Source: Streptomyces sp. NBC_00691
GTDB lineage: Bacteria > Actinomycetota > Actinomycetes > Streptomycetales > Streptomycetaceae
DNA length: 64,000 bases
Assembly: GCF_036226665.1 (NCBI RefSeq)
Contig: NZ_CP109007.1
Coordinates: 1,612,001 to 1,676,000 of the forward strand
Direction of reading: 5' to 3'
The notes under the pieces were generated by a model. That model searched no databases. It worked only from the letters and a program-made list of their open reading frames with translations, and was not told where the DNA came from. A program made the translations under genes and the position numbers. Positions 39,191-48,013 of the stretch are shown piece by piece; the stretch's first letter is position 1, and every line of letters starts with the position of its first letter.

Positions 39191-39701
39191 GGTTCCTCTC
39201 CTGTCGTGTCTGGCGCGGCGGGTGCTTGACCTCGGGGGACGAGTGCTGCACCCGCCGCTTGACATCAACATTAGGGAGCCGGGAGCCCCCGGACGTCATG
39301 CCCGCGTACCGACTTGCTGGCCTCCCGGAGGATGACGCCCGGTCGTACGGCGTACTCCCCTGGGTGGAGACAGGGACCCGGAACCCCGGGTCTTCCCTGA
39401 GGGGTTCCGGGCTCCCGGCGGAGGGGCGGCCGGGGCGTGACTTCGCTCACTTCCCCGGGCGTCGCGCGAACGCCCTGGTCGGAGGGGGTCGGGGGCGCCT
39501 CCCGGAACGCGCCGGGACCGACCTCGACAGATCGTCAACTGGGTTGAAGCGGAGGCAGGTTGGGGTGACGACCGGAGGCTCGCGTTCCCCCCGCGTACCC
39601 CTCAGCACTGACAATCGATCCGGGTGCGAGGGCGCGGCCTATGAGCGCGTGCGGGCGCCACTACGTAAGCTGTGCCACGTCGAACGGACGAGGGGACGGA
39701 C
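39191..39701. other. Intergenic region (511 bases) before Ser/Thr kinase
   Basis: Separates the divergent 55-residue gene and kinase gene. I see no additional gene with both good codon usage and an SD. A near-palindrome TTGACATCAA lies at 39259-39268 and could carry promoter or operator information; no confident -35/-10 pair was found. Confidence 0.5.
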
Positions 39702-40922
39702 ATGGCGATGATGCGGCTCCGGCGCGAGGATCCGCGGATCGTCGGGTCGTTCCGGCTCCACCGCAGGCTGGGGGCCGGCGGGATGGGCGTCGTGTACCTG
39801 GGATCCGACCGGCGCGGCCAGCGGGTGGCCCTCAAGGTGATCCGGCCCGATCTCGCCGAGGACCAGGAGTTCCGGTCCCGGTTCGCCCGGGAGGTCTCGG
39901 CCGCCCGGCGGATCCGCGGCGGCTGTACGGCCCGGCTCGTCGCCGCCGACCTGGAGGCCGAGCGCCCCTGGTTCGCCACCCAGTACGTGCCCGGCCCCTC
40001 GCTGCACGACCGGGTCGCCGAGGAGGGATCGCTGCGCGCCGCCGACGTGGCCTCGATCGGGGCCGCGCTCTCGGAGGGGCTCGTCGCCGTGCACGAGGCC
40101 GGGGTCGTGCACCGGGACCTCAAGCCCTCGAACATCCTGCTCTCCCCCAAGGGCCCCCGGATCATCGACTTCGGCATCGCCTGGGCCACCGGGGCCAGCA
40201 CGCTGACCCATGTCGGTACGGCCGTCGGCTCCCCCGGCTTCCTCGCCCCCGAGCAGGTGCGCGGTGCGGCCGTCACCCCCGCCACCGACGTGTTCTCGCT
40301 CGGTGCCACGCTGGCGTACGCGGCGATGTCCGACTCGCCCTTCGGGCACGGCAGTTCCGAGGTCATGCTCTACCGGGTCGTGCACGAGGAGCCGCAGCTG
40401 CACGGCGTGCCGGACGCGCTGGCACCGCTCATCCGGGCCTGCCTCGCGAAGGACCCCGAGGACCGTCCCAGCACCCTGCAGCTGTCCATGCGGCTCAAGG
40501 AGATCGCGGCGCGCGAGGCACAGGGGCTGCCGGTCTCCCGGCCGCCCGTGCAGCGGGATCGCGTCGAGGAGCGGAACACGCTCCGGCCGACCGAGCGCTA
40601 CACCGAGCGGGACGTACCCGGCCGGGCGCCGGAGCGGGGTGCGGACCGCGGCGCCGAACGGGTCGGCGAGCGTGGCGCGGACCGGGGCACGGAGCGCGGC
40701 ACGGAGCGGGATCGCGGAGGGCGTGGGCCCGGGCCGTCGTCCCGTCCCTCCGGCGGACCCCGGACCGGTGGCCGGCCCGCGACCCGGCCGGGTGCGCGGT
40801 CGACGTCCACGGGCCGCCGGCCCGCCAACCCGCGGCTGCTGCGGCAGCGGCTCTTCGTCTTCGTGGTGGTGACGCTGGTGGTGGCCCTGGGCATCGCCGC
40901 CGCCCAGGCGCTTCAGGGCTAG
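39702..40922 (+). CDS. Membrane-anchored Ser/Thr protein kinase (PknB-type)
   Basis: Eukaryotic-like kinase domain at 1-270: glycine loop LGAGGMGVVYLG, VALKVI lysine, catalytic HRDLKPSNILL, DFG as IIDFGIAWA, and SPGFLAPEQV. The region ~290-380 is low complexity, with runs of E-R-G-A-D-R-G type. A single membrane helix ends the protein (FVFVVVTLVVALGIAAA), with almost nothing outside; there is no PASTA or other sensor domain. GAGGGGA eight bases before the ATG fixes the start. The IS481 copy is downstream. Confidence 0.9.
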   Translation: MAMMRLRREDPRIVGSFRLHRRLGAGGMGVVYLGSDRRGQRVALKVIRPDLAEDQEFRSRFAREVSAARRIRGGCTARLVAADLEAERPWFATQYVPGPSLHDRVAEEGSLRAADVASIGAALSEGLVAVHEAGVVHRDLKPSNILLSPKGPRIIDFGIAWATGASTLTHVGTAVGSPGFLAPEQVRGAAVTPATDVFSLGATLAYAAMSDSPFGHGSSEVMLYRVVHEEPQLHGVPDALAPLIRACLAKDPEDRPSTLQLSMRLKEIAAREAQGLPVSRPPVQRDRVEERNTLRPTERYTERDVPGRAPERGADRGAERVGERGADRGTERGTERDRGGRGPGPSSRPSGGPRTGGRPATRPGARSTSTGRRPANPRLLRQRLFVFVVVTLVVALGIAAAQALQG

Positions 40923-41020
40923 ATCCCTGGGGCCGGGACCGGGCTTTGACCGGTCCGGGGCCCGGCCGAGCCGTCGGACGCGGGCCTTCGGCCGGTGCCG
41001 GGGCCGGGTTCAGGACAGGC

Positions 41021-41026
41021 CCTAGG
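41021..41026. repeat. Target-site duplication, left copy (CCTAGG)
   Basis: Six-base palindrome identical to 42081-42086. The minus-strand TAG inside it forms the transposase stop codon. Confidence 0.85.
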
Positions 41027-41978
41027 TGTATTGACCCGCAGCGTTGTTGACACGGCTGATCGGCGGGTGTCCGCCCAGTGCGGTGTGGCAGCGGTGGTGG
41101 TTGTAGGTGTGGAGGAAGTCTGCCAGGGCCTCGGTCCGCTCGTCGTTTGAGGTGTAGGGCCGCAGGTAGGCCCATTCGTCGAGCAGGGTGCGGTTGAAGC
41201 GTTCGACCTTGCCGTTGGTCTGTGGCCGGTAGGCACGGGTCAGCTTGCCGGTCGCACCGAGCTCGGCCAGGACTGCCTTCCATGCCAGGCCCTTGCGGTA
41301 GGCCCAGGCGTTGTCCGTCAGCACCCGCTCGATGCGGTCGATGCCATGGGAGTGGAAGAACGCGGCCGCGCGGGTCAGGAAGGCCGCGCAGGTTGCGACT
41401 TTCTCGTCGGGGTGGATCTCGCTGTAGGCGAGTCGGGAGTGGTCGTCGACGGCGGAGTGGACGTAGTCGAAGCCCATGGCGGAACGGGTGGCCCGGCCGG
41501 CCTGGCGGCCCAGAACCTTGTGACCGCCGCCGGTGGGGATCCGGCCGAGCTTCTTCACGTCGACGTGGATGAGTTCGCCCGGACGTTCGCGTTCGTAGCG
41601 GCGGATGATGGTGCCGGTCGGGCGGTCGAGCCAGGCCAGCCGGTTGAGCCGGTGGCGGGTCAGGATCCGGTGGACGGTGGAGGCGGGCAGGCCCACGATC
41701 GGGCCGATCCTGGCGGGGCCGAGCTTGCGGCTGCGCCGCAGAGCGCAGACGCGGTCCTCCACCGCGGCCGGGGGCCGGTGCGGCGTCGTGCGAGGCCGGC
41801 TCGCCCGATCATGCAGACCGGCGTCGCCCTCGGCCCGCCACCGGCGGATCCACTTGTGGGCCGTGGCCCGGGAGATGCCCATCTCGGCGGCCACATGAGC
41901 GACCGGACGGCCTGAGCAGACACGTTCGACCAGCAGTCTCCTACCGAAGACGGTCAGCCGGGCATTACGGTGGGCCAC
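41022..41978 (-). CDS. IS481-family transposase
   Basis: 318-residue DDE transposase. N-terminal HTH (GRRLLVERVCSGRPVAHVAAEMGISRATAHKWIRRW, ~10-45) is followed by a second HTH-like segment. Catalytic acids are seen in IHVDVKKLG, VDDHSRLAYSEIH, LTDNAWAY and NGKVERFNRTLLDEW. The stop codon TAG comes from the flanking CCTAGG, not from the element itself. GTG start (MAHRNARL) has GGAGG five bases upstream, inside a hairpin arm. Confidence 0.93.
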   Translation of the reverse strand: MAHRNARLTVFGRRLLVERVCSGRPVAHVAAEMGISRATAHKWIRRWRAEGDAGLHDRASRPRTTPHRPPAAVEDRVCALRRSRKLGPARIGPIVGLPASTVHRILTRHRLNRLAWLDRPTGTIIRRYERERPGELIHVDVKKLGRIPTGGGHKVLGRQAGRATRSAMGFDYVHSAVDDHSRLAYSEIHPDEKVATCAAFLTRAAAFFHSHGIDRIERVLTDNAWAYRKGLAWKAVLAELGATGKLTRAYRPQTNGKVERFNRTLLDEWAYLRPYTSNDERTEALADFLHTYNHHRCHTALGGHPPISRVNNAAGQYT

Positions 41979-42080
41979 GAAGACCTCCGTGCGGTGAGTT
42001 CCTAGACAGCTCCCACCACACCGGAGGTCTTCGCCATGTTCAAGACCACACCAGTGTCAACAACGCTCGTGATCAATACA
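41027..42080. mobile_element. IS481-family insertion sequence
   Basis: A 1,054-bp element with 27-bp imperfect terminal inverted repeats (41027-41053 and 42054-42080), starting TGTATTGA. It is flanked by CCTAGG direct repeats at 41021-41026 and 42081-42086. This fits the NCTAGN six-base target duplication known for IS481 of Bordetella. It contains one complete transposase gene, so it is probably functional. Confidence 0.9.
41978..42033 (-). promoter_or_regulatory. Fold-back covering transposase SD and start
   Basis: 12-bp perfect arms (41978-41989 and 42022-42033), extended by looser pairing, include the transposase SD. In a transcript coming from outside (through 42022-42033) the SD would be paired; a shorter transcript would leave it free. 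This would limit translation by readthrough transcription. Confidence 0.65.
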
Positions 42081-42086
42081 CCTAGG
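42081..42086. repeat. Target-site duplication, right copy (CCTAGG)
   Basis: Six-base palindrome identical to 41021-41026; supplies the minus-strand TAG stop of the SpoU gene. Confidence 0.85.
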
Positions 42087-42900
42087 ACTCCGGGCGGCCC
42101 GTCGCCACCGCGTAGAAGGCCACCGCCGCCGCCGCGCCCACGTTCAGCGAGTCGACGCCGTGGGCCATCGGGATGCGGACCCACTCGTCCGCGGCCCGCA
42201 GCGCCTGCGTGGACAGGCCGTCGCCCTCCGCGCCCAGCATCAGGGCCACCCGCTCCATCCGGTGCGGGGCGGCCTCGTCGATCGACATCGCCTTCTCGGC
42301 CGGCGTCAGCGCCAGCAGCTTGAAGCCCGCCTCCCGTACCGCCTCCAGGCCCCGCGGCCAGGTGTCGAGCCGGGCGTACGGCACGGAGAACACCGCACCC
42401 ATCGACACCTTCACCGAGCGGCGGTACAGCGGATCCGCGCAGTCCGGCGACAGCAGCACCGCGTCCATGCCGAGCGCCGCGGCGCTGCGGAAGATCGCTC
42501 CGATGTTGGTGTGGTCGTTCACCGACTCCATCACGACCACCCGGCGCGCCCCGACGAGCAGCTCGGCGGCGTCCGGCAGCGGCTTGCGCTGCATCGAGGC
42601 GAGCGCGCCCCGGTGCACGTGGTAGCCGGTGACCCGCTCCGCGAGGTCCGGCTGGATCGCGTACACCGGTGCGGGGACCTCGTCGATGACGTCCCGCATC
42701 GCGTCGACCCACTTGGCGGAGAGCAGCATCGACCTCATCTCGTACCCCGCCTGCCGGGCCCGGCGGATGACCTTCTCGCCCTCCGCGATGAACAGGCCCT
42801 CGGCCGGTTCCCTTCTGCGGCGGAGTTCGACATCGGTCAGACCGGTGTAGTCGCGCAGGCGCGGGTCGTCGGGGTCGTCGATCGTGATGAGTTCGGCCAC
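42082..42900 (-). CDS. SpoU/TrmH-family rRNA or tRNA 2'-O-methyltransferase
   Basis: 272-residue SPOUT methyltransferase. Motifs are the conserved NDHTNIGAIFRSAAALG (~128-144; motif 1), LMLGAEGDGLS (motif 2), and IPMAHGVDSLNVGAAAAVAFY (motif 3) near 250. An N-terminal substrate-binding domain (~1-110; LFIAEGEKVIRRA) resembles the TrmH-type RNA-recognition domain. RNA target not determinable. The IS481 element entered exactly at its stop, leaving the coding sequence intact. Confidence 0.92.
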   Translation of the reverse strand: MAELITIDDPDDPRLRDYTGLTDVELRRRREPAEGLFIAEGEKVIRRARQAGYEMRSMLLSAKWVDAMRDVIDEVPAPVYAIQPDLAERVTGYHVHRGALASMQRKPLPDAAELLVGARRVVVMESVNDHTNIGAIFRSAAALGMDAVLLSPDCADPLYRRSVKVSMGAVFSVPYARLDTWPRGLEAVREAGFKLLALTPAEKAMSIDEAAPHRMERVALMLGAEGDGLSTQALRAADEWVRIPMAHGVDSLNVGAAAAVAFYAVATGRPES

Positions 42901-42973
42901 GAGGTGATACTGCCTTGTCCGGGGTGTGGTGCCAATGTGTGTGCGGCTGTGCGTCGTCCGCTCCGGGGACGTC

Positions 42974-44227
42974 CTACGTGACCAGGCGGTCCGGGCCCTC
43001 CGTCACGACCTCGCCGATCACGATGACCGCCGGCGGGCGGACCTCCCGCGTCCGTACCGTCTCCGCCACCGTCGCCAGCGTCGCGTCCACCCGGCGCTGC
43101 GCGGCGGTCGTGCCCTCCTGGACCAGGGCGAGCGGCGTCTCCGGGCTCTTGCCGTGGGCGATGAGCGTCTCGGCGATCTTCCCGATCTTGTCCACGCCCA
43201 TCAGGATCACCAGCGTGCCCGTGAGCTTCGCGAGCGACGCCCAGTCGACCAGCGAACGCGGGTCCTCCGGGGCCACGTGCCCGCTCACCACCGTGAACTC
43301 GTGCGCCACACCCCGGTGCGTCACCGGGATGCCCGCCGCGCCCGGGACCGAGATCGAGCTGGAGATGCCCGGCACCACCGTGCAGGCGATGCCCTCGACG
43401 GCCAGCGCCTGCGCCTCCTCCATGCCCCGGCCGAAGACGAACGGGTCGCCGCCCTTCAGCCGGACGACCGATCTGCCCGCCTTCGCGTGCTCGATCAGCG
43501 CGTTGTTGATGGCCTCCTGGGCCATGAACCGGCCGTACGGGATCTTCGCCGCGTCGATCACCTCGACGTGCGGGGGCAGTTCGTCCAGCAGGTCGCGCGG
43601 GCCCAGGCGGTCGGCGATCACCACGTCCGCCTCGGCCAGCAGCCGTCGGCCGCGCACCGTGATCAGGTCCGGGTCGCCGGGGCCGCCGCCGACCAGCGCC
43701 ACGAAGGGGGTGCGCGCGCGATGCTGCGGCGCCGCGATCGAACCGTCCCGCAGGCCCTCGACGATCGCGTCCCGCACGGCGGCGGAGCGGCGCGGGTCGT
43801 GGCCGGTGAGCACCGCGACGGTCACACCCTCGCTGCGGCCCGTCGCCGGGGTCCAGGCCGTGGCCGCCTCCGCGTCGTCGGAGCGTACGCACCAGGTCCT
43901 CGTGCGCTCGGCCTCCGCGGAGGCCGCGGCGTTCGATGCCGGGTCGGTCGTGGCGACCAGGGCGTACCAGGCGTCGGCGAGGTCTCCGTCCTCGTACCGG
44001 CGCCTGGTCCAGGTGATCTCTCCGGCCTCGGCCATCGCCTCGACCGAGGGGGTCGCGGAGGGGGAGATCAGCGTGATGTCGGCGCCCGCGGCGATCAGCG
44101 CGGGGAGGCGGCGCTGGGCGACCTGGCCGCCGCCGAGGACGACTACGCGGCGTCCCGCCAGGCGCAGGCCCACGGGGTAGGCGGGGTGCGTCGTCGGCTG
44201 GGCGGTGTGATCGGCGTGCTCGGCCAT
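42974..44227 (-). CDS. cobA: Uroporphyrinogen-III C-methyltransferase with CysG-like N-domain
   Basis: 417-residue two-domain enzyme. The N-terminal half (1-160) has the NAD-binding signature VVVLGGGQVAQRR of siroheme-synthase dehydrogenase/ferrochelatase domains. The C-terminal half (~165-417) is a SUMT: VGGGPGDPDLITVRGRRLL, ADRLGPRDLL, VVRLKGGDPFVFGRG, VPGISSSISVPGAAGIPVTHRG. It converts uroporphyrinogen III to precorrin-2 and perhaps on toward siroheme. It feeds the cobalamin genes upstream. Confidence 0.92.
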   Translation of the reverse strand: MAEHADHTAQPTTHPAYPVGLRLAGRRVVVLGGGQVAQRRLPALIAAGADITLISPSATPSVEAMAEAGEITWTRRRYEDGDLADAWYALVATTDPASNAAASAEAERTRTWCVRSDDAEAATAWTPATGRSEGVTVAVLTGHDPRRSAAVRDAIVEGLRDGSIAAPQHRARTPFVALVGGGPGDPDLITVRGRRLLAEADVVIADRLGPRDLLDELPPHVEVIDAAKIPYGRFMAQEAINNALIEHAKAGRSVVRLKGGDPFVFGRGMEEAQALAVEGIACTVVPGISSSISVPGAAGIPVTHRGVAHEFTVVSGHVAPEDPRSLVDWASLAKLTGTLVILMGVDKIGKIAETLIAHGKSPETPLALVQEGTTAAQRRVDATLATVAETVRTREVRPPAVIVIGEVVTEGPDRLVT

Positions 44228-44470
44228 GGGTGAGCGGCTCCTCGGAGGGCGGGTGCTGGCCGCTGCTGCGGTGAAGCGGCTGGTGGGCGGCGGCGGGGCG
44301 CCTGGTGACCACGATATCGGTGTGTTCTCGCCGTCACGCTGTGACGGATGTCCCGGGGGCTGGGCCGGGTCTTGCCTCGCGAGTTGTGAGGGCCGGCCGG
44401 TCGTGCGGCCGCCTTCTCCCGCGCCACGCGTCGCCCTTCACGTGCTTCACGTGCGGAGCACGGGCCCCCA

Positions 44471-44507
44471 CGCGTCCCCCCGCTCCCGTCGTGGGCGGGG
44501 GGACGCG
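44471..44507 (-). terminator. Terminator after BluB-CobT gene
   Basis: 13-bp perfect arms (44471-44483, 44495-44507) with an 11-nt loop just past the stop on the minus strand. Confidence 0.85.
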
Positions 44508-44515
44508 CTCGGGTG

Positions 44516-47500
44516 CTACTTCTCGGTGACGCCCGCCGAGTCGAACGTGGCCACCTCGTGCATCGCGCGGGCCGCGCTCTGCACCAGCGGGAGGGCGAGC
44601 AGGGCGCCCGTGCCCTCGCCGAGACGGAGGTCCAGGTCGACCAGGGGGCGCAGGCCCAGCTTGTTGAGCGCGGCCACGTGGCCCGGCTCGGCGCTGCGGT
44701 GTCCGGCGATGCAGGCCGCGAGCGACTCCGGCGCGATCGCACGGGCCACCAGGGCCGCGGCGCCGGTGGAGACGCCGTCGAGGATCACCGGGGTACGCAG
44801 GGAGGCCGCGCCCAGGATCAGGCCGACCAGAGCCGCGTGCTCCAGGCCGCCGACCGCCGACAGGACGCCGATCGGGTCCGCCGGGTCCGGCTTGTGCAGG
44901 TCCAGGGCGCGCCGGACGACGTCCACCTTGCGGGCGTGCGTCTCGTCGTTGATGCCCGTGCCCCGGCCCGTCACGTCGGTCGGGTCGACGCCCGTGTAGA
45001 CCGAGATCAGGGCCGCGGACGCCGTGGTGTTCGCGATGCCCATCTCGCCCGTGAGGAGGGCCTTGTTGCCGGCGGCCACCAGGTCGCGGGCCGTCTCGAT
45101 GCCCACCTCGATCGCCGCCAGCACCTCGTCACGGGTCATCGCGGGACCCGTGGTGAAGTCGGCGGTGCCGGGGCGGACCTTGCGGGGCAGGAGACCGGGC
45201 GTGGCCGGGAGTTCGGACGCCACGCCCACGTCGATGACGCAGACCTCCGCGCCCACCTGGTTGGCGAAGGCGTTGCAGACCGCTCCCCCGCCGAGGAAGT
45301 TGGCCACCATCTGGCCGGTGACCTCCTGCGGCCAGGGCGTCACGCCCTGGGCGTGGACGCCGTGGTCGCCCGCGAAGATCGCGACGGCCGCCGGCTCCGG
45401 GATCGGCGGCGGGCAGACCCGGGAGAGACCCGAGAGCTGGGCCGCGATGATCTCCAGCATGCCGAGCGCGCCGGCCGGCTTGGTCATCCGCTTCTGGCGC
45501 TCCCACGCCTCGCCGAGCGCCTTCGCGTCCAGCGGGCGGATGTTGGCGATGGTCTCCTGGAGGAGGTCGTGCGGCTCCTCGCCGGGCAGCGCCCGTCGGC
45601 CGTAGGTCTCCTCGTGGACGACCCAGGCCAGCGGGCGGCGCTTGGACCAGCCCGCCTGCATCAGCTCGGGCTCCTCGGGGAACTCGTCGACGTAACCCAC
45701 GCAGAGGTACGCGACCACTTCGAGGTGCTCGGGCAGGCCCAGGGTGCGGACCATCTCGCGCTCGTCGAAGAAGCTGACCCAGCCGACGCCGAGGCCCTCG
45801 GCGCGGGCCGCGAGCCAGAGGTTCTCGACGGCGAGGGCCGAGGAGTACGGGGCCATCTGCGGCTGCGTGTAGCGGCCGAGGGTGTGGCGGCCGCCGCGGG
45901 TCGGGTCGGCGGTCACGACGATGTTGACCGGGGTGTCGAGGATGGCCTCGATCTTGAGTTCCTTGAACTGCTTCGCCCGGGCCTTCGGCAGCGACTTGGC
46001 GTAGGCCTCGCGCTGTCGCGTGGCCAGCTCGTGCATCGACTGCCGGGTCTCGGCGGAGCGGATGACGACGAAGTCCCAGGGCTGCGAGTGACCGACGCTG
46101 GGCGCCGTGTGGGCCGCTTCCAGGACGCGGAGCAGCACCTCGTGCGGGATCGGGTCGGAGCGGAAGCCGTTGCGGATGTCGCGGCGCTCACGCATCACGC
46201 GGAGGACGGCCTCGCGCTCGGCGTCGTCGTAGCCGGGGGCGGGGGCCGACTCGGCTTCCTCGGCGACTGGGACCGTCTCCTCGGCGGCGGAGACCGTCCC
46301 CTCGGCGACCGGCACCGTCTCCGGCTGGGTCTCGGGGGCGGCCTCAGCGGCCTCTTCGGCCTCCGTGAGCGCAGCGGGGGTGACCGCTTCCTCGGCCTCG
46401 ACCGGCTCCTCGGCCTGCGCCGCCTCGGCGACGGGCTCCGTCTCGGGCTCCGGGGCCGTCTCGGGCAGGGCCTCGGGGGCCTCGTCCGCGACGAAGGGGA
46501 TCTCCTCGGCGACCGCCTCGACGGGAGCCTCCTCGGGGAGCTGTCCCTCCGCGGGCTGCTCCTCCGTCGCGGCGAGCAGCTCGGCCGGGACCTCGGCGAC
46601 GGGCTCCGTCTCCTCGGGCCGCGGCTCAAGCTCCTGGGCCGGCACGGCCGCGGGCTCCTCGGCCACGGGCTCCAGGGCCACGAGCTCCTCTGCCGGCGCC
46701 GGCGCGGGCTCGGGGGCCTCGGCCGCCGGCTCGCCCTCTCGCGGGGCGGGTACGAGGGCCTGGACCTCGGGCGCCTCGGCCGGTGCCTCGGGTGCGGTCT
46801 CCTCGACTGCGACGGGGGCCTCGGGCTCGGACGGTCCTTCCGGCGCGGGGGCCGGCTCCGGGGCGGGGACCGGGGCCAGGTGGGGGGTCGTCGGGACGTT
46901 GCCCTCGACCTGGACGAACTGCCCGCTCTGCGGGACGACCGTTTCTGCGGGGAGGGCCGGGGCCTCGGGCTCCTGCGGCTGCGCGGCCCACGGCTCGGCG
47001 CCCTGCGGCGCGAGCTGCTGGTCCTGCGCGATCTCGAAGTACTCGGGACCGCTGGTCGGCGGACCCGGGTTCCGTACGGGCATCGGCACGGGGCCGGTGG
47101 CCACGAGCGGCTCGGGCGCGGCAACCGGCGCGGGCTGCGGGGCCGGCGCGGGCGCTGCTGCGGGGCCGCGGTCGGCCAGCGAGAGCACGACGCCGCCGGC
47201 CTCGGGCACGGGCGGGCCCATGTGCAGGGGGCGGCGGGCCGGCTGCGGGGCGGCCGGGGGTACCCGGACTCCGGAGAGGTCGACGGAGCCGGAGTCGCGG
47301 CCGGCGGCCTCGTGCGCGCCGGTGTCGAGGACGCCGGGCTCGTAGCCGTGCCGGGTGGGCTCCTGCTCCTGCGGTGCCACGGGGACGCCGTGCGCGGGGG
47401 TGCCGGTCGGCTGGTCCACGGGGACGCCGTGGGCGGGCGTGCCCATCGGCTGGTCCGTCGGGATGCCCTGCGCGGGGGTGCCGGTGAGCTGGTCCAGCGG

Positions 47501-48013
47501 GGTGCCGTGGGCCGGGGTGCCGGTGAACGGGACGCCGTGCGCGGGGGTGCCCTGCGGCTGGTCCATGGGGACGCCGTGCGCCGGTGTCCCCATGGGGACA
47601 CCCTGCGGCGGGGTCTGGTGCTGCGGGGCCGTGAGGACGTCGGCGAGGGCGACGGAGTCCAGCGGGGCCGTGAGGGGGTCCGGCAGCGGGTCGGTGAGCG
47701 GGTCACCGATCGCGGCGGGCGCCTCGGGGGCCGCCGGGTGCCCTGCCGGCACGCCCTGGTGGGGGACCGACTGGTTCGGCACCACGGGGGCGGCGGGCGG
47801 CGGCACGGCGACCGGCGGGGCGGGCGGGATGCCCGGCGGGTGCTCGCTCCAGGCGCCCTGGGCGCCCGGCATCAGCAGAAGGTCGTCGTCCTCGGTGGTG
47901 TGCTCGGAGGGGTCCAGGAAGGTGTACGCGCCCGGTGCGGGGATGCCCGGCTGCTCGACCATGCCTGCGTTCTCCGGCAGCCCCTCGCCCGGGACCTGGC
48001 CGGTGTCCGTCAT
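44516..48013 (-). CDS. BluB-CobT fusion with long disordered N-terminal arm (1,165 aa)
   Basis: Two cobalamin-lower-ligand enzymes in one chain. Residues ~600-810 are a BluB/nitroreductase domain (MRERRDIRNGF, PWDFVVIRS, DPTRGGRHTLGRYTQPQM), which oxidises FMNH2 to 5,6-dimethylbenzimidazole. Residues ~820-1165 are CobT (AGALGMLEIIAAQLSG, FAGDHGVHAQGVTPWPQEVTGQMVANFLGGGAVCNA, TGEMGIANTTASAAL, ILDGVSTGAAALVARA), which attaches it to ribose phosphate from nicotinate mononucleotide. The first ~600 residues are Pro/Ala/Glu-rich with repeats near 139-211 and no recognised fold. Fusion of these domains suits direct transfer of the product; the arm's role is unknown. Confidence 0.92.
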   Translation of the reverse strand: MTDTGQVPGEGLPENAGMVEQPGIPAPGAYTFLDPSEHTTEDDDLLLMPGAQGAWSEHPPGIPPAPPVAVPPPAAPVVPNQSVPHQGVPAGHPAAPEAPAAIGDPLTDPLPDPLTAPLDSVALADVLTAPQHQTPPQGVPMGTPAHGVPMDQPQGTPAHGVPFTGTPAHGTPLDQLTGTPAQGIPTDQPMGTPAHGVPVDQPTGTPAHGVPVAPQEQEPTRHGYEPGVLDTGAHEAAGRDSGSVDLSGVRVPPAAPQPARRPLHMGPPVPEAGGVVLSLADRGPAAAPAPAPQPAPVAAPEPLVATGPVPMPVRNPGPPTSGPEYFEIAQDQQLAPQGAEPWAAQPQEPEAPALPAETVVPQSGQFVQVEGNVPTTPHLAPVPAPEPAPAPEGPSEPEAPVAVEETAPEAPAEAPEVQALVPAPREGEPAAEAPEPAPAPAEELVALEPVAEEPAAVPAQELEPRPEETEPVAEVPAELLAATEEQPAEGQLPEEAPVEAVAEEIPFVADEAPEALPETAPEPETEPVAEAAQAEEPVEAEEAVTPAALTEAEEAAEAAPETQPETVPVAEGTVSAAEETVPVAEEAESAPAPGYDDAEREAVLRVMRERRDIRNGFRSDPIPHEVLLRVLEAAHTAPSVGHSQPWDFVVIRSAETRQSMHELATRQREAYAKSLPKARAKQFKELKIEAILDTPVNIVVTADPTRGGRHTLGRYTQPQMAPYSSALAVENLWLAARAEGLGVGWVSFFDEREMVRTLGLPEHLEVVAYLCVGYVDEFPEEPELMQAGWSKRRPLAWVVHEETYGRRALPGEEPHDLLQETIANIRPLDAKALGEAWERQKRMTKPAGALGMLEIIAAQLSGLSRVCPPPIPEPAAVAIFAGDHGVHAQGVTPWPQEVTGQMVANFLGGGAVCNAFANQVGAEVCVIDVGVASELPATPGLLPRKVRPGTADFTTGPAMTRDEVLAAIEVGIETARDLVAAGNKALLTGEMGIANTTASAALISVYTGVDPTDVTGRGTGINDETHARKVDVVRRALDLHKPDPADPIGVLSAVGGLEHAALVGLILGAASLRTPVILDGVSTGAAALVARAIAPESLAACIAGHRSAEPGHVAALNKLGLRPLVDLDLRLGEGTGALLALPLVQSAARAMHEVATFDSAGVTEK
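47381..47599 (-). repeat. GTPAHGVP-type repeats in BluB-CobT arm
   Basis: About six copies of an imperfect 36-39-base unit encode GTPAHGVPxDQP-like peptides (variants GTPAHGTP, GTPAQGIP), residues ~139-211. Confidence 0.85.

Noticed and set aside
38934..39299. 121-codon minus-strand frame overlapping the 55-residue gene
   Set aside because: It is out of phase with the SD-bearing gene and its peptide lacks any structure.
42036..42323. Plus-strand frame with an SD-like GGAGG and ATG starting inside the IS right end
   Set aside because: The GGAGG is the complement of the hairpin arm; the frame runs antisense into the SpoU gene and its protein is low complexity.
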